From Treponema sp. (GTDB taxonomy: Bacteria; Spirochaetota; Spirochaetia; Treponematales; Breznakiellaceae), in NCBI GenBank assembly GCA_009785045.1, contig WQXC01000067.1, positions 1 through 9,269 on the forward strand: 9,269 bases of DNA, written 5' to 3'. A model generated the notes under the pieces. It was not told the DNA's origin and searched no databases. It saw nothing but the letters and a program-made list of their open reading frames with translations. The position numbers and the translations under genes are program-made. Positions 5,300 to 9,269 of the stretch are shown piece by piece (the first letter of the stretch is position 1; the number at the start of each line of letters is the position of its first letter).

Positions 5300-6270
5300 A
5301 AAAACAAACAGAAATAATAAAAGGACTTGTTATCCGCGGCTCACGCAATATTATGACTGTGCGGATTGATACCGGTGCAGGCACACAGGAACTTGAGTGC
5401 AGAATAAAAGGAAAAGTTTTAAAAGGACACGAAGATATTTACAATCCAATCGCTCCGGGAGACTGGGTTGTAGTTGAGCGCGAAGAAAACGCAGGCTCTG
5501 CAATGATTCTTTCTGTAGAAAAAAGAAAAAATATTTTTAGCAGATATAATCAAAAAGGAGAGGCAAGCCAGCTTCTTGCCGCTAATGTCGATCTTGTGCT
5601 TTGCATTTGCACTCCTGCTTCTCCGCCGTTCAGACCGCGGTTTATTGACAGGGTTCTTCTGCAGGCTGATATCGCCGGGATCGAATCTATTGTTATCTGC
5701 AACAAAATGGATGTTGAATATGATGACATTGATGTTGATGAACGCCTTGAAGAATACAATCGCATTGGGCATAAATTATTGTATGTTTCTGCAAAAACGG
5801 GCGAAGGTCTTGATGAACTGCGCCGCGAAATATCCGGAAAAATAAGCGTAATGGCAGGACAATCCGGAGTTGGAAAATCCAGCATTATAAACGCGCTGCA
5901 GCCGGGGCTTGATATAAGAGAAGGAGAACTAAACGAAAAATATGATCGCGGGGTTCATACCACCACAATGTCGATTATGTTCGATCTGCCTTCATGCTCT
6001 GCAGGTGGACAAATTACCAAGCTAATTGATACTCCCGGCGTCCGGCTCTTTGTTCCGGATGGAATAAAATCCGACGAAGTAATTAACTATCTGCGTGAAT
6101 TTGCTCCCCTTGCAGGAAAATGCAGTTTTGGGCTTTCATGCTCACATAGAACAGAATGCGGCTGCAAAATAATGGAAGCAGTTCACGCCGGAGTTATTCA
6201 CGAGGACCGGTACGAAAGTTTTCTGCGCATTATCGACGAACTAGAGGGCAAAGAAAGCGATGAATACTAA
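5296..6270 (+). CDS. rsgA: Ribosome small-subunit biogenesis GTPase RsgA
   Basis: This 324-residue circularly permuted GTPase (YjeQ/YloQ family) assists late 30S subunit maturation. An N-terminal OB-fold (about 5-80) is followed by motifs in permuted order: G4 NKMD (136-139), G5 SAKTGEG, G1 GQSGVGKSS (188-196), the switch segment RGVHTTT, and G3 DTPG (245-248). The C-terminal zinc knuckle has Cys276, Cys282, His284 and Cys290. The first spacing is C-x5-C, whereas the form I know best is C-x4-C. The ATG at 5296 overlaps the murI stop (ATGA) and starts directly with the OB-fold. An in-frame start at 5203 would add 31 residues encoded inside murI and is unlikely. No good SD precedes 5296, so coupling to murI is expected. 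Its last 11 bases overlap mutS2. Confidence 0.95.
   Translation: MKKQTEIIKGLVIRGSRNIMTVRIDTGAGTQELECRIKGKVLKGHEDIYNPIAPGDWVVVEREENAGSAMILSVEKRKNIFSRYNQKGEASQLLAANVDLVLCICTPASPPFRPRFIDRVLLQADIAGIESIVICNKMDVEYDDIDVDERLEEYNRIGHKLLYVSAKTGEGLDELRREISGKISVMAGQSGVGKSSIINALQPGLDIREGELNEKYDRGVHTTTMSIMFDLPSCSAGGQITKLIDTPGVRLFVPDGIKSDEVINYLREFAPLAGKCSFGLSCSHRTECGCKIMEAVHAGVIHEDRYESFLRIIDELEGKESDEY
6243..6248 (+). promoter_or_regulatory. Ribosome binding site of mutS2 inside rsgA
   Basis: AGAGGG lies 11 nt before the ATG at 6260, within the last rsgA codons. It is the only recognisable SD among the internal starts of this operon, and it supports the chosen mutS2 start. Confidence 0.5.
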
Positions 6271-8680
6271 AATAAAAATCGATAAAAATACCCTTACGCA
6301 AAAAACAGAAACCCTTCTTGAATATCCAAAAATAATGGAAAGCGTTGCATCGCATTCGGTAAGCGAAGAAGCAGCCTCTGTTATAAAAGATTCGCACCCT
6401 GTTTATAATGACTCTGCACAGGAATTAAAAGCGAATGTAAACGCTATCTATACTTTGTTAAAAACACGCAACGATGAGCCGCGTTCATGGCTGCCTTCTA
6501 TCGGGTTTTTGCTTCCAAAGGTTGACACACAGGGCACTGTTCTGGATTTGGATGAAACACTTGCTATTGGTCTTTTTGTTGAACGGGCAGAAGAACTTAA
6601 AAAATGGCTAAACAAAGAGCAGACTCTTTTGTTTTTTTCAAATAGCCTTCCGGACTGCTCCCCTGTTTCTTCGGAAATTTTTAAAATAATAGACAGAGAA
6701 GGAAACCTTCGCGATCTTCCGGTGTTACGCGCAATAAGAAAACGAATAAACGGTTTGGAAAAAGATCTAAACAGCATTGTTTCGCGTTACTGCGCAGGCG
6801 AAGACTACAAGCGAATGCTTCAGTCGCCGCTGCCGTCGCAAAGGGACGGAAGAGCCGTTCTTGCGGTAAAAGCAAATTACCGCGGAAGAATACCGGGGAT
6901 TGTGCATGAAGTTTCCGGCAGCGGACAGACAATCTTTGTAGAGCCGCTGGATGTCGTAGAAAAAAACAACGATTTACTTGTGGAAAAACGTAACCTGGAT
7001 GCAGAAATCCAAAAAATACTGCGCGAATTAACAGAAAATATTTCTATATACGCCGAGGGCTTAAAAATATTCCACACGATTACTATAGAGCTGGAATGTT
7101 TAAGAGCAAGAGCAAAATATTCATTTTTAACAAAAGGTAATTTTGCAAACGAGTCAAAAAACACAAACAGCGGACAAAGCCTGGCATTAATAAAAGCGCG
7201 TCATCCGCTGTTAAAGAATGCAGTCCCAATCAATATCGAAATGAGCAGCAGTACCCGTACATTGATTATTACAGGTCCCAACACAGGCGGAAAAACCGTA
7301 GCGTTAAAAACACTTGGTCTTTTATCGATGATGAACCAGAGCGGCCTGGCCCTGCCGCTTGACGAAGGAAGCATTCTTCCTGTTTTTGACGGAATATACG
7401 CAGACATCGGCGATGAACAGTCATTAAATCAGTCTCTTTCTACATTTTCCGCTCACATAACAAATGTGTCAGGGATAACCGCCGCAGCAACTGAAAAATC
7501 TCTCGTCCTTCTTGACGAACTTGGTTCAGGCACAGACCCTCAGGAAGGCGGCGCAATTGCAATGGCTGTCCTTGACTATTTAATCGAAAAAAACGCAAGA
7601 ATGATTGTAACAACTCACCATGGAATTTTAAAACACTACGGCTACACAAGGCCGGGTGTAGAAAATGCCTCGGTAGAATTTAACGCGCAGACGCTTTCGC
7701 CAACATACAAAATTATAAACGGACTTCCCGGCGAAAGCAGAGCAATAGATATTGCCGCGTCAAATGGTTTAGATTCAGAAATCGTAACCAAAGCAAGAAA
7801 TTATATAAGCGAAGAAAAATCTGATGTATCGGAAATGATAAAAGGCCTTGAACAGAAGCAAAGAGAACTTGCAGGTATAGAGAAAAAAAGCGCTATTGAG
7901 CAGGACAAATTAAAAGAAGAAAAACGAAAATCCGATTTAAAGGAATTGCAATTACGTCAAAGAGAAGCTTTATTAAAACGCGGATCTATGGACTCTCTTG
8001 AGCAATTCCTGCGCGAAAGCAGGAAAACCCTGGAAAATCTTGTTCGCGAATTAAAAGAAGGCGAAGTAGACCGCGAAAAAACATTAAAAGTAAAGGATTT
8101 TTTAAACGAACTTGCGCAAAACATAGAAAACGAAAGACAAAATCTTTCTGAAGAAGAACGCGCCATCCGCAGGGAATTACTGGAGAACGAAAAACAAACT
8201 GTTACCGGCAAACATGAATCCGTCGTTTTCGCACCAGGTTTGGAAGTTTTTGCCGGCCAGTCAAAACAGCGCGGAACAATTATCCGCGCAGAAAAAAAAT
8301 CATCGTGGCTTGTAGAAGTTGGCTCGTTAAAAATGAGCTTCCCGGAAAGCGAGTTAATCCCTGTTCCTGTAAAACTATCAACAGGCAAAAAGTCTGCCAA
8401 AGCATCATGGTCTGCCGAATACGGCGCGGCTTCTGACGCTGTTTACGAATTAAAAATACGCGGAATGCGGTTCGAAGATGCAATGGACGCTGTCCGACGC
8501 CAGGTAGACGCCGCGGTTCTTTCTGGTTTAAGAAACTTTTCCATTATTCACGGCAAAGGTCACGGCATTCTGCGCCAGGGAGTTCATGATTATTTAAGAA
8601 GTAACCCTGCTGTTGCAGAGTTTGGTTTTTCGCGCCCCGAACTTGGCGGCTATGGAAGAACCGAGGTAGTACTAAAGTAA
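6260..8680 (+). CDS. mutS2: MutS2 ATPase with C-terminal Smr domain
   Basis: This 806-residue MutS homologue lacks the mismatch-recognition domain. In Bacillus subtilis MutS2 senses collided ribosomes and splits them; in other species it suppresses recombination. In order: core and clamp helices (about 10-320), Walker A GPNTGGKT (339-346), Walker B LLDE (Asp419-Glu420) with the following GSGTDP, the TTHH switch His, a long charged coiled coil (about 520-660), a KOW-like beta segment (about 655-705) and the Smr domain (about 728-806). The Smr motifs are altered: the usual LDLRG reads LKIRG (731-735) and HGKGTG reads HGKGHG (764-769), while the LRQGV helix and the GGYGRT end are kept. Length is normal (about 780-800). 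It overlaps rsgA by 11 bases and is the last gene of the unit. No terminator follows; the next gene converges one base away. Confidence 0.96.
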   Translation: MNTKIKIDKNTLTQKTETLLEYPKIMESVASHSVSEEAASVIKDSHPVYNDSAQELKANVNAIYTLLKTRNDEPRSWLPSIGFLLPKVDTQGTVLDLDETLAIGLFVERAEELKKWLNKEQTLLFFSNSLPDCSPVSSEIFKIIDREGNLRDLPVLRAIRKRINGLEKDLNSIVSRYCAGEDYKRMLQSPLPSQRDGRAVLAVKANYRGRIPGIVHEVSGSGQTIFVEPLDVVEKNNDLLVEKRNLDAEIQKILRELTENISIYAEGLKIFHTITIELECLRARAKYSFLTKGNFANESKNTNSGQSLALIKARHPLLKNAVPINIEMSSSTRTLIITGPNTGGKTVALKTLGLLSMMNQSGLALPLDEGSILPVFDGIYADIGDEQSLNQSLSTFSAHITNVSGITAAATEKSLVLLDELGSGTDPQEGGAIAMAVLDYLIEKNARMIVTTHHGILKHYGYTRPGVENASVEFNAQTLSPTYKIINGLPGESRAIDIAASNGLDSEIVTKARNYISEEKSDVSEMIKGLEQKQRELAGIEKKSAIEQDKLKEEKRKSDLKELQLRQREALLKRGSMDSLEQFLRESRKTLENLVRELKEGEVDREKTLKVKDFLNELAQNIENERQNLSEEERAIRRELLENEKQTVTGKHESVVFAPGLEVFAGQSKQRGTIIRAEKKSSWLVEVGSLKMSFPESELIPVPVKLSTGKKSAKASWSAEYGAASDAVYELKIRGMRFEDAMDAVRRQVDAAVLSGLRNFSIIHGKGHGILRQGVHDYLRSNPAVAEFGFSRPELGGYGRTEVVLK

Positions 8681-8681
8681 T

Positions 8682-9269
8682 TTAATTTTTCGCTTTATCG
8701 TAAGGCTGCCCGACACTTCGCGGTGCGTAATCTTTTCCGGAAAAAATAACTAAAGTAAGCAGTGTGATTAAATACGGCAGCATGTTAAATATCTCTGATG
8801 GCAGAAAATCCAGGCTTCTTATGTTAAAAATATTTACAGCAAGGCTGGAAGAAAAACCAAACAGGAAACTTGCGCCAAGAACACCTAATGGCAGCCATCG
8901 TCCGAACGAAACTGCAGCAAGAGCAATAAAACCTTTTCCGTTAATGCTGTTAACAGTAAACTGAATATCCTGTGTTAAAATAACGCATGCTCCTGCAAGA
9001 CCGGCAAGCAGCCCGGAAATTATAATCGCGATATATCGAATTTTAATTACATTTACTCCGGCTGCAGCAAGCGCCTGAGGATGTTCCCCGGCAGCGCGCA
9101 AACGAAGACCTTCCGGACGCTTGTACAACATAAACCAGGAAATCGCAAGAATGCCAAGCGCAATCCACACTGTAGGATATATTCCAAGAAAACCCGGCTG
9201 CATTCCCATGCGGTAACTCATGCTGCGATCCATGCGAAATATAAGCTGGCAGATAAAAACAGTTAATCC
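8682..9269 (-). CDS. ABC-transporter permease, BPD_transp_2 family (5' end outside window)
   Basis: The C-terminal 195 residues of an inner-membrane permease are present. The frame stays open to the right edge of the window, so the Met at 9233 is internal and roughly the first third of a typical 300-320-residue protein is missing. A membrane helix (IYPTVWIALGILAIS) is followed by the family's cytoplasmic signature, RLRAAGEHPQALAAAGVNV, which couples to the ATPase. Further helices follow (IAIIISGLLAGLAGA; a GKGFIALAAVSFG segment; MLPYLITLLTLVIF), then a short tail containing APRSVGQPYDKA. That tail resembles the second permease of basic-membrane-protein-type nucleoside importers (YufQ/NupQ-like). 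If so, the lipoprotein, ATPase and first permease genes should lie to the right. The substrate (nucleoside, riboflavin or sugar) cannot be told from this part. Confidence 0.88.
   Translation of the reverse strand, partial: GLTVFICQLIFRMDRSMSYRMGMQPGFLGIYPTVWIALGILAISWFMLYKRPEGLRLRAAGEHPQALAAAGVNVIKIRYIAIIISGLLAGLAGACVILTQDIQFTVNSINGKGFIALAAVSFGRWLPLGVLGASFLFGFSSSLAVNIFNIRSLDFLPSEIFNMLPYLITLLTLVIFSGKDYAPRSVGQPYDKAKN

Noticed and set aside
7957..8400. 147-codon open frame on the - strand within mutS2
   Set aside because: It is antisense to the mutS2 coiled-coil and KOW region. Its product is low-complexity Ser/Phe-rich, as expected from reverse-complemented Glu/Lys codons, and no family is recognisable.
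8670..8677. Palindrome TAGTACTA near the end of mutS2, considered as a terminator
   Set aside because: It has no usable loop, is only 8 bp, lies in coding sequence and is not followed by a proper T run in the + direction.
1..9269. tRNA or rRNA genes, CRISPR arrays, insertion sequences, att sites, replication origin
   Set aside because: I found no cloverleaf, spaced repeats, transposase motifs or terminal inverted repeats on either strand. The window is almost fully coding.

Overview
The window is a 9.3-kb stretch of a bacterial chromosome, most likely from a spirochaete and probably a treponeme. The grounds are modest: the gene mix (HtrA-type protease, overlapping murI-rsgA-mutS2 genes, a basic-membrane-protein-type ABC permease), an HtrA N-terminus carrying a loose lipobox of the kind spirochaetes tolerate, and moderate to low GC. 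No tRNA, rRNA, CRISPR array, insertion sequence or prophage gene is visible, and no gap without a gene exceeds 190 bases.

Layout from left to right. (1) The terminator of an unseen upstream gene, then a promoter and mntP (Mn2+ efflux), on the + strand. (2) An AT-rich hypothetical gene on the - strand whose tail overlaps mntP by 8 bp. Its mRNA leader may fold over its own Shine-Dalgarno (SD) sequence. (3) htrA, a periplasmic serine protease with two PDZ domains, on the + strand. (4) A two-gene - strand unit: a pentapeptide-repeat protein followed, with overlapping stop/start TAATG, by a metallo-beta-lactamase-fold hydrolase that has Asn in place of the usual metal-binding Asp. (5) A 59-bp divergent promoter region. 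(6) A + strand unit of four overlapping genes: an eight-cysteine zinc-ribbon protein, murI (glutamate racemase), rsgA (30S-assembly GTPase) and mutS2 (Smr-domain MutS homologue). (7) On the - strand at the right edge, the 3' part of an ABC-transporter permease, one base away from mutS2.

The genes join several functions. murI supplies D-glutamate for peptidoglycan. RsgA, and MutS2 as characterised in Bacillus, both act on ribosomes. htrA handles envelope protein quality control, and mntP and the permease are inner-membrane transporters.

No wholly new system is obvious. The most interesting signal is regulatory. Both promoters in the divergent region at 4132-4190 place their predicted transcription starts at or next to the ATG, neither gene has an SD, and the next two genes on the right (murI, rsgA) begin in ATGA overlaps without clear SDs. 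This suggests leaderless initiation followed by translational coupling. Secondary points are a 5' hairpin hiding the SD of the hypothetical gene, a pentapeptide protein with 24 repeats in unbroken register, and diverged metal or Smr motifs in two enzymes.
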